Shown: piece after piece, positions 41,701 to 52,889 of the stretch
How positions within the stretch are numbered: the first letter of the stretch is position 1
Layout of the letters: every line of letters starts with the position of its first letter
Source of the DNA: Chondrilla cf. caribensis
Lineage: Eukaryota; Porifera; Demospongiae; Chondrillida; Chondrillidae
Length of the DNA stretch: 64,000 bases
Direction of reading: 5' to 3'
NCBI GenBank assembly: GCA_964020155.1
Contig: OZ026567.1
Span: 1,002,382-1,066,381, forward strand
Made by a program: the position numbers and the translations under genes
The notes under the pieces: generated by a model
What the model was told of the DNA's origin: nothing
Database searches by the model: none
What the model saw: the letters and a program-made list of their open reading frames with translations, nothing else

Positions 41701-44670
41701 ACTCCAGAGACTCCTCCATCGTCAACTCCAGAGACTCCTTCATCGTCAACTCCAGTGACTCCTTCATCGTCAACTCCAGAGACTCCTCCATCGTCAACTC
41801 CAGAGACTCCTCCATCGTCAACTCCAGAGACTCCTCCATCGTCAACTCCAGTGACTCCTCCATCGTCAACTCCAGAGACTCCTCCATCGTCAACTCCAGA
41901 GACTCCTTCATCGTCAACTCCAGAGACTCCTCCATCGTCAACTCCAGAGACTCCTTCATCGTCAACTCCAGTGACTCCTCCATCGTCAACTCCAGTGACT
42001 CCTCCATCGTCAACTCCAGAGACTCCTCCATCGTCAACTCCAGAGACTCCTCCATCGTCAACTCCAGAGACTCCTCCATCGTCAACTCCAGAGACTCCTC
42101 CATCGTCAACTCCAGAGACTCCTCCATCGTCAACTCCAGAGACTCCACCATCGTCAACTCCAGAGACTCCTCCATCGTCAACTCCAGTGACTCCTCCATC
42201 GTCAACTCCAGTGACTCCTTCATCGTCAACTCCAGTGACTCCTCCATCGTCAACTCCAGTGACTCCTTCATCGTCAACTCCAGAGACTCCTCCATCATCA
42301 ACTCCAGAGATTCCTTCATCGTCAACTCCAGTGACTCCTCCATCGTCAACTCCAGAGACTCCTCCATCGTCAACTCCAGAGACTCCTCCATCGTCAACTC
42401 CAGAGACTCCTTCATCGTCAACTCCAGTGACTCCTTCATCGTCAACTCCAGAGACTCCTCCATCGTCAACTCCAGAGACTCCTCCATCGTCAACTCCAGA
42501 GACTCCTCCATCGTCAACTCCAGTGACTCCTCCATCGTCAACTCCAGAGACTCCTCCATCGTCAACTCCAGAGACTCCTTCATCGTCAACTCCAGAGACT
42601 CCTCCATCGTCAACTCCAGAGACTCCTTCATCGTCAACTCCAGTGACTCCTCCATCGTCAACTCCAGTGACTCCTCCATCGTCAACTCCAGAGACTCCTC
42701 CATCGTCAACTCCAGAGACTCCTCCATCGTCAACTCCAGAGACTCCTCCATCGTCAACTCCAGAGACTCCTCCATCGTCAACTCCAGAGACTCCTCCATC
42801 GTCAACTCCAGTGACTCCTCCATCGTCAACTCCAGTGACTCCTTCATCGTCAACTCCAGAGACTCCTCCATCGTCAACTCCAGTGACTCCTTCATCGTCA
42901 ACTCCAGAGACTCCTCCATCATCAACTCCAGAGATTCCTTCATCGTCAACTCCAGTGACTCCTCCATCGTCAACTCCAGAGACTCCTCCATCGTCAACTC
43001 CAGAGACTCCTCCATCGTCAACTCCAGAGACTCCTCCATCGTCAACTCCAGAGACTCCTCCATCGTCAACTCCAGAGACTCCTCCATCGTCAACTCCAGA
43101 GACTCCTCCATCGTCAACTCCAGAGACTCCTCCATCGTCAACTCCAGAGACTCCTCCATCGTCAACTCCAGAGACTCCTTCATCGTCAACTCCAGTGACT
43201 CCTCCATCGTCAACTCCAGAGACTCCACCATCACTTACAGAGAGACCACCATCAGCTTCAGAACCTTCACCATCGACCACAGAGCCTTTGCTATCATCTA
43301 CAGGGACTCTACCATCACCTACGGAGACTCCATCATCTCCCCCAGAGATTCCAGATTCATTGAGGAATATTTCTTCGACTAGCAACCCGACATCTGAAGA
43401 TATTACAAACCTTACTAACACTTTGGATTCTTTCATCAGTAATCCAAATAACCTTCAGAGCAATGAGGTTGGTATCTGTTGTAGTCTACATACACAAAAA
43501 ATGTAGACAATAAAATTTGTATAATATGTACAGTAACTGTACATATTATACAAATATAGTATAATTATAAATATAATTAATATAATAATAGTATTTCTGT
43601 GTACTGTTATGCAGTAAATAATGTGACAATACGTACAAGCCCTATATAAGTCCAAAACAGATACTGCATGTGTATGTAAACCAGCCAAATATCCACAGCA
43701 CCACAAGGAGTAAGGCTCATGGTAACAGAAGTAAGAATAAGCGGAAAAATCCTCAGAAACGCACATACTCACAATTAAAGACAATTAACCATGAATATAG
43801 ACAACAGGTACACAGTGGAAACTGTGGGAGATTTACCATGCATATTAATGTTTCATTTCAGTCCAGACAGATTGTGCTTGATGCAGTGGAAGTTTTATCA
43901 TTGACAAGTAGCGATTCCATCAATAATACATCTGGAGTTAATGTTGAACAAACGTGAGTGGTTGATAAACAATTTAATATACCTAAGTTGCCTTTCATAA
44001 TAACCAAATTCCTTATATACAGAATAACCAATTCTATCAATGCCTTAGTCACCAACACACCAGTGTCTCGTGGACAAATGACCACTATCAGAAGTTCTAG
44101 AGGAACTGCAGAGATTACTGTGTCTCGTCCAACAGTAGACACATTAAGGGACAATGGAGTACAGGTTATATCTCAGAATACCACTGTCAACCTACCTCCA
44201 GGTCTTGCCATGCAGATCTTTGGAAGTGGCTTAGGTGATGGAAATGCTAGATTTGCTGTGAGTACCTTTTCAAATCAAGATGGGAGATTCCCACCACAGG
44301 AATCGTTGTCCATTGGTACAAATCTGGTTGACATCTCCTTGCTGGATCAGAATGGAATTGTTCCTGTGTTCGATCTCAACAGGAACAATCGGGTCACCAT
44401 TGAACTTCAGAGAAATGTAAGTATGCAAAGATATAAAGTATGTTTTCGATATTATCACATCATAGATACAAATTCCATTATTACTACATTGCTTCAATGT
44501 TTTGTCCCTGTCTAGTCCACAAATTTTGTTGATGGAAGGCAAATTTGTTCCTTTTGGGACGTGACTGTGTCAGACTGGAGTTCTGATGGTTGTGAAGTGA
44601 TTTCTGTTACTGGAAATACTGTGACTTGTGCCAGTGACCATCTGACTATCTTTGGCTCTCTGGTGGTGAG

Positions 44671-44730
<60 letters not shown>

Positions 44731-45043
44731 ATGTACGTACGTTTTACTGTTTGTGTGTGTGTAGTGTGTAAGTGTGTAGGGGTGGGGATTGCTGCAGTCT
44801 GGAGCCCTTGATGGTCATTATGGTGCCATCACTCAGGGCTGTACCCCATCTTTCTTATCTCGTGGGTCTTGCAAGCCCACATATGAGTAACCTCTCTGCA
44901 TGAGGGGGCCATGTGGTAGGGGTGTTGGGCAGGTGTCCCCACTGCCAATGGTCCCTTGTCCTGATGCCTCCTGCTGGCTCATCCCCTTGAATTGGGGGCC
45001 ACATAACCAAAGTTGGCAGTGGTAAATACAAATACAAGAACAA

Positions 45044-45075
<32 letters not shown>

Positions 45076-45670
45076 GAGTGTGTGCATGTGTGCGTTATAG
45101 ACATTGTGTATGTGCACCGATATACAATATATATATTATATACACACACACGCACACACATAAACATGTGTGTACATGCACACACACATGTATACACATG
45201 CACACACACAAGCAAACATGTGCGTACACACATGCACGCATACACACTATACAATTCATCTATTGCTCATTGTTGCACTGATATCTTCCTATTTAGGGCT
45301 CTTCTCCACCTGATGGTATCACTCCATTGGGTGCTGTACTGATTGCAGTTGGAGTGTTTATTGCTATTGTCCTGATTGTGGCTGGAGGAGTCATGCTGGG
45401 AGTGATGTGAGTTATCTTGTGTCCATAGAGCTATTACACTGAAGTGGGCTAATTTCAAATACGTATGTAAGCTCCTTGACATAAGCATGTTGTTCCAATA
45501 TGTCATAAACATCTACTATGTGCATGGAACCACAGATATTTAATTTCCCACTTATTATAGATTATGGTATACTGTTGTGATGTGAATTTAAAGGAATGTC
45601 TGTATATACATTTTGTAGCTTCTATCGGAAGAAGAAAGAAGACAACGGAGTTATTCTCGCAAGTTTATAG
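30113..45670 (+). CDS. Gene E: single-pass Reeler / Cys-rich / FN3 / mucin / GAIN-GPS receptor
   Basis: Nineteen coding exons: 30113-30350, 30966-31120, 32302-32396, 32900-32957, 33056-33077, 33230-33346, 33741-33911, 35906-36190, 36581-36874, 37050-37334, 37690-38007, 38726-39010, 39660-39974, 40076-43467, 43862-43953, 44023-44416, 44516-44665, 45297-45406, 45619-45670; 2275 residues, phases consistent. Order: signal peptide, Reeler, ephrin-receptor-like Cys-rich repeats, six FN3, about 1130 residues of mucin-like repeat, GAIN, GPS, one helix, and a 15-residue tail starting FYRKKKED. The GPS keeps HLT, so it may self-cleave into a tethered two-chain receptor, as known for GAIN proteins. With a single helix and tiny tail it is not a GPCR. 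Probably an adhesion or recognition protein; ligand unknown. The start (ATGATG, 30113) precedes a weak signal peptide (LFLFLVIATTGL). The acceptor at 40075 is the least certain junction. Confidence 0.8.
30565..30935. repeat. Long GT-rich microsatellite, intron 1 of gene E
   Basis: A core of near-pure GT from about 30702 to 30831 flanked by degenerate TGTGTGCATGCG sequence. All open frames over it are low-complexity artefacts. Confidence 0.95.
32410..32590. repeat. Degenerate GT-rich repeat, intron 3 of gene E
   Basis: TGTGTGTTTGTATG-type low-complexity tract directly after the donor at 32397. Confidence 0.85.
32593..32762 (-). repeat. Inverted R1-family fragment plus GT tract
   Basis: gtcaggcttcataattacag ... 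ggattgggtttccattcac is the reverse complement of the R1 end seen at 49190-49245 and elsewhere. It is flanked by a GT tract at 32666-32750, which corresponds to the CA tract of the repeat. Confidence 0.75.
33056..33911 (+). other. Cys-rich ephrin-receptor-like region of gene E
   Basis: Exons 33056-33077 (a 22-nt micro-exon, IPSEMSC), 33230-33346 and 33741-33911. Motifs CVRCPENGTF, CLECPANSMS and CPCEEGFGRR fit the CxxCPxxx...CxCxxGF pattern of GCC2/GCC3 (Ephrin_rec_like) repeats, which often sit near FN3 domains. Confidence 0.7.
33912..35905. other. 2-kb intron of gene E with an inverted repeat
   Basis: Phase 1 on both sides, no exon supportable inside. It contains a perfect 17-bp inverted repeat: ttcttctgtttggacga at 34540-34556 and its complement at 34687-34703, probably a small mobile-element remnant. 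Confidence 0.6.
35906..39974 (+). other. Six FN3 domains of gene E as three alternating A-B pairs
   Basis: One exon per domain, all phase 1-1. Type A (35906-36190, 37050-37334, 38726-39010; each exactly 285 nt): PPTNITVI, EIGITWEAPAN, LYRVTV, YTLYVTAFTETGC. Type B (36581-36874, 37690-38007, 39660-39974): CPDTPPNITNVV, LEYTPP, FRYAVYLKC, VAYSNDC. Introns before B exons are also alike (actgttgtatgtgttgctag), so whole A-B pairs were duplicated. Confidence 0.85.
40076..43467 (+). repeat. Giant mucin-like exon of gene E: 60-bp then 24-bp tandem repeats
   Basis: 3392-nt phase 1-0 exon. The first part (to about 40917) has about 14 copies of the 20-residue EVTSSLSDVPEMTSSPSVL unit also found in gene D. 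After a transition, 41100-43230 holds about 89 copies of a 24-bp unit encoding PETPPSST with few substitutions. The exon ends in the GAIN-like helix DITNLTNTLDSF...NLQSNE. The array should form a long, rigid, O-glycosylated stalk. The 24-bp unit has no stop in several frames, so large overlapping frames on both strands are spurious. Confidence 0.9.
43862..44416 (+). other. GAIN domain of gene E
   Basis: Exons 43862-43953 (RQIVLDAVEVLSL) and 44023-44416 (ALVTNTPV, ITVSRPTVDT, VNLPPGLAMQIFG, IGTNLVDISLLDQNG, VTIELQRN). Same exon lengths and phases as gene D within a few codons. It lacks the extra Cys pair of gene D. Confidence 0.75.
44516..44665 (+). other. GPS motif of gene E with intact HLT cleavage triplet
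   Basis: CSFWD, DWSSDGCEV and VTCASDHLTIFGSLV. The His-Leu-Thr needed for autoproteolysis is present, but the Cys normally two residues before His is Ser, leaving three of the four GPS Cys. Confidence 0.8.
44676..44728. repeat. (GT)n microsatellite after GPS exon of gene E
   Basis: About 26 GT units, in the intron between the GPS and membrane exons. A second GT tract is at 45047-45075. Confidence 0.95.
45297..45670 (+). other. Transmembrane helix and tail of gene E
   Basis: Exon 45297-45406 encodes LGAVLIAVGVFIAIVLIVAG, a single membrane span. Exon 45619-45670 encodes a basic juxtamembrane RKKK followed by EDNGVILASL and TAG. No other helices and no obvious signalling motif. Confidence 0.85.
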
Positions 45671-46289
45671 TTTGTATAATTTTGTATTAACAGAGTACTA
45701 TATAACATAGAGTATATAGACACAGAATACACATGAACAGAATCAGTATATATAGATCTAAACCTGTATATAACCCATCACATGATGTAAGTGGTATATT
45801 TACGTACACTCAGAGTCTAATGTAGTTCACACAAATTAGTACAATAATTGAATCAGTTGCAAAAAATGTAAATATGTCAGCTAAATCAAACATGAGGTGA
45901 CACACTGGGTGAGACGGGCTCCCTCTTGGGCACCCTTCCCACCTGGAGTGTCACTCAGGTTGAAGTCAGATCGGGTTAAAAGTAGTACAGTTTGGGTTGG
46001 AATTCTACAAAATACACATGGGAAAAATTTTGCTATCCTCAACCATTTCATTATTGTGCATTCACACTTGTCTCCACTTTTACATACACCCCTTCACATA
46101 CACCATAACAATGGATATACAAATTTAAATGTATACACACAATATGTATTATGTACATATAACATGTATTTGCATGTATTTGTTGTACATGCATGTACAA
46201 TTTTTGTGGATGTACAGTGTCATATGCACATTAGTATTGAAACATAATGTAGGGGGGTTGGTGAGAAGAATGGGAAATTGGTTCTTGGG

Positions 46290-46525
46290 TGATAAAATCT
46301 CCTTCATTTCAGCTGTTCATCATCCTTCTTCATTATCTACTATGTACGTAGCTAAATTCATGTGTGGATTTAGCTATGGTGTAGAATTGAGGCTCTGTCA
46401 GTCTTAGAATTGAAAGAAGTATAATATATTACTTCAATTGACATACAGGTGGCATTTATGTTCCAAGTGTGTATAAAAATAAGTGTGTAGATATGTAAAA
46501 GTCTATAATATTATATGTGTGTGTG

Positions 46526-46571
<46 letters not shown>

Positions 46572-47590
46572 CGTCTGTGTATATTTGGTTTGTGTCCAAA
46601 CACACATACAACGCATATATACACAGACAGGGGTGTGGGGAGTTGTGTGTGCACGTGCATGGGGGCTGTGTATTTTGTGAGGGGTGTCCATGTGTGGGAG
46701 TGTGGGTACAGGTGCATGTGCATGTATTCTAAACTTCCTCGGCTAATGAAATTGCTTTCATTTCAACTGTCCAGCATCCTTCTTCATTATCTACTATGTA
46801 TGTAGCTAAATTGAGGAGAAATGAAAACACCTTGAAGCGGTGTTACCTGATCTGGATGCTTGTTGGGAGAAACTGTTTCAGTATGCTGTCAAAAGGAACT
46901 GAATATACTTGGTTGGGTTTGTTATGTTTGCTATGCAGTGAATGGATACACAATCCATGAGAATGGGCTTCATCACGTGTATATGTGTACACACACCCTC
47001 AACATCTCAAATACACACACACAGGCACAAATGAATACACACTCAAAATCGCCAACATGCGCACACAAACACATAGAATACATAACTGTACATTAGGCAT
47101 ATTACTCCTGGATCAGCTGCATTGTATCCAGCACTTTCATAGCTATAATATGCCATTTCAATCAACATACAGGTAGCATTTATGTTCCAAGTGTGTGATG
47201 TGCGTTGTGTGTGTATTAGTCTGTGTATATATGGGTACTAGGGTATGTGCGTCAAAGTACATTTGAGGGGTGAGCATGCATGTGTGTTGGTGTGGGTGCA
47301 GATGCATGTGCATGTATTCTAAACTTGCTTGGGTGATAAAATCTCTTTCATTTCAGCTGTTCATCATCCTTCTTCATTATCTACTATGTACGTAGCTAAA
47401 TCGAGGAGAAATGTGAACACTTTCCAACAGTGTTACCTGTCCTGGATGCTTGTCCAGGGAAACTGTTTCGGTATGTTGTCAAAAGGAACTTAAAATTCTC
47501 CTTGTCTGGTTCGGTATGTTCGGTTTGCAGTGAATGGAAACCCAATCTATTAGATGGGAATATCTGTAATTATGAACCCTGACATGCACA

Positions 47591-47639
<49 letters not shown>

Positions 47640-47957
47640 AAGCGCAAACACCCACACAAACACATATAATACATAGCATATTACTCCAGCAGTGCTGTAT
47701 CCCGCAATGCTTCAAGTATTCAACAGCAAATTGGTCTATATAAATAGTTATTGGACTATGAGTTTATGAATAATCACTGTATACCCTATCATGTGTGGAT
47801 TTAGCTATGGTGTAGAGGCTCTGTCAGTCTTAGAATTGAAATGAGTATAGTATGTTACTTCAATTGACATACAGGTGACTTTTATGTTCCAAGTGTGTAT
47901 AAAAATAAGTGTGTAGATATGTAAAAGTCTATATATGTGTGTGTGTCCGTGTCCGTG

Positions 47958-48010
<53 letters not shown>

Positions 48011-49242
48011 TTGTCTGTGTATATTTGGTTTGTGTCCAAACACACACACAACGCATATATATTATACACAGACAAGGGTGTGGGGAGTTGTGTGTGCATG
48101 TGCATGGGGGCTGTGTATTTTGTGAGGGGTGTGCATGTGTGGGAGTGTGGGTACAGGTGCATGTGCATGTATTCTAAACTTGCTTGGGTGATAAAATCTC
48201 TTTCATTTCAACTGTTCATCATCCTTCTTCATTTCTACTATGTACGTAGCTAAATTGAGGAGAAATGAAAACACCTTGCAACAGTGTTACCTGCCCTGGA
48301 TGCTTGTCTGGAGAAACTGTTTCAGTATGTTGTCAACAGGAACTGAATATATTTGGGTTTGTTATGTTTGCTATGCAGTGAATGGACACACAATCCATGA
48401 GAATGGGCTTCATCACGTGTATATATGTGTACACACAACTCAACTTCTCAAATACACACACACTTGCACACATACAAATGAATACACACTCAAAAGTGCC
48501 AACATGCGCACACAAACACATAGAATACATAACTGTACATTAGGCATAATCCAGCTGCATTGTATCCTGCACTTTCATAGCATTCAGCTGTAAATTGTTA
48601 TGTACTATAATATACACAGTTATTGGACTTGAATGATGTCATGAATAATCACTGTATTGTTTATCATGTATGGAACTAGCTACAGTGTGGGATGGAGGTC
48701 CTGTCAGTCTTAGTATTGAAAGAGTATAATATGTCATTTCAATCAACATACAGGTAGCATTTATGTTCCAAGTGTGTGATGTATGTTGTGTGTGTATTAG
48801 TCTGTGTATATATGGGTAGGGTATGTGTTTCAAAGCACACACGCACACACAAACCTTATACGTATGCACAGACAGGAGTGTGGGGAGTTGAGTTGTGTGT
48901 GTGCACACACATAATGGTTGAGTATTATGTGAGGGGTGAGCATGTGTGTTGGTGTGGGTGCAGATGCATGTGCATGTATATGCTAAACTTGCTTGGCTAA
49001 TAAAATAGCTTTCATTTCAACTGTTATCATCCTTCTTCATTATCTACTGTGTACATGGCTAAATTGAGGAGAAATGTGAACACCTTTCAACATTGTTACC
49101 TGACCTGGATGCTTGTCCGGAGAAAGTGTTTCAGTATGTTGTCAAAGGAACTGAAAATTCTCAGGGTTGGGTTGTTATGTTTGGTTTGCAGTGAATGGAA
49201 ACCCAATCCATTAGATGGGAATATCTGTAATTATGAAGCCTG

Positions 49243-49282
<40 letters not shown>

Positions 49283-49300
49283 GCACGCACGCACGCACGC
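46290..49300 (+). repeat. R1-family repeat array, first block
   Basis: Core phrases tcatccttcttcattatctactatgta, gtagctaaattgaggagaaatg, gtgttacctg and aaactgtttcagtatg recur at about 46731, 47320, 48176 and 48982, with a shorter copy near 46297. Copies are roughly 0.6-0.9 kb apart and each has internal GT (46516-46570, 47936-48008) or CA (47590-47637, 49249-49290) tracts. Short frames are low-complexity and not conserved as protein. Confidence 0.8.
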
Positions 49301-49545
49301 ACGCACATGGTCTCGAACACAACTGATAAATTATAGACAGGATCCATTGTCTTATTACCAAGTGTCAACGAGGTTAATCGTTCCGTCTCGAAGCGGAGTC
49401 AATAGTTGGTTACCCACGCACAGAATTGCGGTGGCTGCCAATATTGTTCGATTAGGTCATTTCTTGGTTACTTTGAACGCAAATGGTTCGTCGAACGAAG
49501 CGTTCAGCACTAAGTCGTCCCACCGATGGTAATGGGGCACTATCG
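49300..49545 (+). repeat. R3 segment following an R1 CA tract
   Basis: tcgaacacaactgat, cattgtcttattaccaagtg and cccacgcacagaattgcggtgg are shared with 54302-54460 and 55319-55477. In all three cases it directly follows the CA/CGCA tract that ends an R1 copy, so it may be the full-length R1 terminus. Confidence 0.65.
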
Positions 49546-50324
49546 CAGCATATATTAAAATGGCAAACTTAGACAAAGGTTACTGTGGATCACACGCACA
49601 TCCGTGAAAAGAGCATTTATTTCGATTTCTTCCCGTCGATAAATTTCGGACTAAATCACTACTAAGTACCTTAAAACAATTCAAATAATAATTTTCAAAC
49701 TTTTTTGCATCACGATTGTTCGATTTCTTTCGTCGAAGAGCAGGATTCGCCAATCCGTCGTTCGGGACACCAAATAGTCGGCCATCATGACGTCCATTTT
49801 GGAAGACATTTTATATGATGTCACTGAACTACGTCATTGATCACTATGAATACTATTAACAACCTCCATTCGCGTCTTTGCGTGTGTGGCGAACAATCGT
49901 TTGTAGAAATGTCAACATGCGGGAATTTTACAACCTCCGTCGAGCCGTAAAGGAAGTCGGAGGCTTGGCGGAGGTCATAAAATGTATAATCATGTTATTT
50001 TCTACATCCACGTCATACAATATGACTTCACATATGCACATTATGTCATAATATTATGTACATTGTCATTAAATATTATTGAAAATTTATTATAATATTA
50101 ATACAAACATGTAATACTTATATTATCCAGTGTAATAATGATCAAATAAAATATACTGTATTCTTATAAGTTTTAACACTCCATTCCATTTCCTGTATTT
50201 CTTTTTCTTGTCAACCATCAATAATACAAAACAACTCTGTCTATGTCTATATATATATGTATGCATGCATGTATATAAGATTATGCCAAAGGACTGGGAT
50301 CAAGGGGGCAAAGCCCTCCTTATT

Positions 50325-50558
50325 AAAACAAGTCATTTGAGTTGAGAAATTTGTGGGGCTTCCACCCCCACACTCAAATTACTTGGTGTCTTTGTTAGGT
50401 TCAGAATAACCTTTGCTGAAGTTATTAAGTTCGGCGGAGCTTCAGCGCACATATCCTAGCCCAATTTCTAATTGCCGGCGTTCGAAATCGGCCATCATTT
50501 ATTCGCGCAATAAAAATTATAGCATAAATTAATTGTTGCAGCTATGAGTAGGAACACG

Positions 50559-50600
<42 letters not shown>

Positions 50601-50635
50601 CATACCAGAAGTCAAAATAAAAACAATATAGATCA
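50325..50635 (-). mobile_element. Hairpin-ended MITE-like element (family R2), reverse copy
   Basis: Reverse orientation relative to 29055. It shows the terminal hairpin remnants (caagtcatttgag / ctcaaattacttgg), ggcgttcgaaatcggccat and a (TA)n tract at 50560-50598 followed by the cagaagtcaaaataaa end. Confidence 0.7.
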
Positions 50636-50734
50636 ATATATATAATATCTGTATAATATAACTGCATATCTATTCACTTAATTTGATGTGAACGTGTACA
50701 CAGAGATGGATGCCTAAGAGGTGAATAACTGTCC

Positions 50735-51020
50735 AGAGATGATTCATGGGAATGTCTGTGGAGAAATTTGAAGCGAAATGAGGACTTGTTGAACATGTGA
50801 AGAGCATGTGATTTGTTATAAAAATAGTAACAAAATGGCAGCATCCTGTGACTGAGGAAGCCACACAGGGATAGCAATGAGAAAACCTCATTCCAACTTC
50901 ATTCCAACTTGTGCTGTTGTGTGTGAGGGAGATCTATCAGTACGTGTTCACTGCATAGATACCTTTGATAAAAACATATCACGCCCCCAAAACACAGATC
51001 ACACCCACAACCACAGCATG
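50735..51020 (+). repeat. Duplicated segment, copy 1
   Basis: Phrases aaatggcagcatcctgt, actgaggaagcc, gtgtgagggagatctatcag and cacaaccacagcatgtcac match 55470-55770 closely. Non-coding. Confidence 0.75.
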
Positions 51021-51129
51021 TCACTACTGTACTTGTTTGTCTGATTTCAGCTTCTGTCTTCTAACCATGTGCAGTGTGCATCTGTGCATGTAAAACGATA
51101 GATGGTGTACATTTTTATCATAATTGTAA

Positions 51130-51341
51130 TAATATGTTTTCCTACGCGTGCCTGCAACAATGAATTTATATTGCGTGAAAGAAAGATGGCCGATTTCGAA
51201 CGCCGACAAACAACCGACGTGCGCTGAAGTTCCTTTGAATGTAATAATTTCAGCGAAGGTTCTTCTGAACCCAGGAAAGTCACCCAAGTAATTCGAGTGT
51301 GGGGGAGGCAGCCCCACGAGTTTTTGAACTCGAATTACTTG
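51130..51341 (+). mobile_element. Hairpin-ended MITE-like element (family R2)
   Basis: Same orientation as 29055, with a perfect terminal hairpin: caagtaattcgag (51285-51297) and ctcgaattacttg (51329-51341) around gcagccccacgag. The AT-rich 5' part is shortened. Confidence 0.7.
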
Positions 51342-51549
51342 TTGTGGAAGAATGTAATACAAAGATAATTATAGTGTACACATGTATGTTCACTGAATTG
51401 ATATGTTTTAATTGCGATCTTGTCTGACTTCAGTCACCATTATGACACCTTGAATGGTGGTGTGTGTGTTTGTGTGTGTGTGTGTTGCGTGCATGTGTGC
51501 ATGCGTGTACGCATGTGTGTGTGTGATGTGGGTACAGGTGCATGTGCAT

Positions 51550-51821
51550 GTATTCTAAACTTGCTTGGCTAATGAAATAGCTTTCATTTCAACTGTCCAG
51601 CATCCTTCTTCATTATCTACTATGTACGTAGCTAAATTGAGGAGAAATGTGAACACCTTCCAACAGTGTTACCTGACCTGGATGCTTGTCCAGGCAAACT
51701 GTTTCAGTATGTTGTCAAAAGGAATTCAAAATTCTCAGAGTTGGTTTCAGTATGTTCGGTTTGCAGTGAATGGAAACACAATCCATTTGATGGGAATATC
51801 TGCAATTATGAAGCCTGACAT

Positions 51822-51877
<56 letters not shown>
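51550..51877 (+). repeat. R1-family copy interrupted by the LINE fragment
   Basis: A complete R1 core up to the CA tract at 51824-51873. The continuing R1 sequence (acacaaacacatagaatacatagc) resumes after the LINE at about 52895. Confidence 0.7.
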
Positions 51878-51879
<2 letters not shown>

Positions 51880-52862
51880 TTCTTCTTCTTCTTCTTCTTC
51901 TTCTGCTGTTTGCACTCCAACAAGCCTCAATAAGGGGGGAATGATACAGGCCAAAACATCCCAAGTCCATTAGTGTCTACTGGCACAGAAAGGCTTGTGA
52001 TTTCGAAGTCCCTGAGCGTTGAAGGATTTCCCGCAGTGGTCGCACTGTGCTGTGGTCCGAGGGTCATGAATCTGGCGTTTGTGATTGACCAGGCCAGCCA
52101 GGTTGGAGGCTGTGAATGTGCAATTGGGATGGTCGCAGATCAACCCGGCAGAGGCAGTGGCAGAGTGCTTTTTCTTCCTCTCATCTTCCTTTTTGTCTTC
52201 CTTCTTTTCAAATTCTTCATTGATGATGTTGACAGACATCTCAACTATGCCATGCCAGGCAGATCTGTCCTGGGTAAGCTCTCGCCAGTCCTGTCCAATC
52301 CCAGACCTCACCAGATCCCGTTGGATCAAGTCATTCCAGCGACACTTCTGACCACCTACTGATCGGGCTCCCCCAGTAAGAGCACAGACCAGTAGCTGCT
52401 TTGGTAGACGAGAGTCGGGCATCCTAACGATGTGGCCAAGGAAGCGGAGGTGACGTGAGGAGAGCAGAGAGGAGAGTCGGTGTTGATGAGCCAGCTTGCG
52501 AATGGTGGTGTGACGCTTCATATCCCAGACGGAGATGCTCAGAATGATGCGAAGACAGCGCATGATGAAGCTTTGCAACTGGTGGATTTGTGGCTCCAAC
52601 AGCACAACACATTCTGTACCATATAGCAGGGTGGGGAGAACAACAGAAGTGAACACACGAAACTTGGTTTGAGTCCTGATCTTCTTCTGGTACCAGAGGA
52701 TGCGACTGAGGCTACCAAATGCCTGAGAGGCCTTGCATATCCTAGAGTTGACCTCCAGATCAGAGCCACAGTCATCCTGTACAATGCTTCCCAAGTACTG
52801 GAATCTGGTGACAGACTCAACAAGGGGTTGGTTGGGGGAAAGATGGATGGACGCAGGTTGTG
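51878..52862 (-). mobile_element. 5'-truncated non-LTR retrotransposon (LINE) with C-terminal C2H2 fingers
   Basis: The minus-strand open frame ends at 51970. It encodes the distal part of a LINE reverse-transcriptase protein: FQYLGSIVQDD, VLPTLLYGTECV, SFIMRCLRIIL, HLRFLGHIVRM and CRWNDLIQRDL, all typical of the region after the catalytic domain. It then has two zinc-finger-like motifs (CDHPNC...H...H and CDHCGKSFNAQGLRNH). The catalytic FADD region and the endonuclease are absent, so it is a dead 3' fragment. The 3' end is a (GAA)n tract (seen as TTC at 51879-51903). The first ~40 codons upstream of 52862 are CA-repeat sequence, not element. Clade not assigned. Confidence 0.85.
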
Positions 52863-52889
52863 GACACACACACACACACACATACACAC

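Noticed and set aside
40011..43436. A 1141-codon open frame and a 710-codon frame on the minus strand opposite the gene E mucin exon
   Set aside because: The 24-bp repeat length is a multiple of three and the unit has no stop in several frames, so open frames appear on both strands automatically. The + frame joins with correct splice phases to FN3 and GAIN exons.
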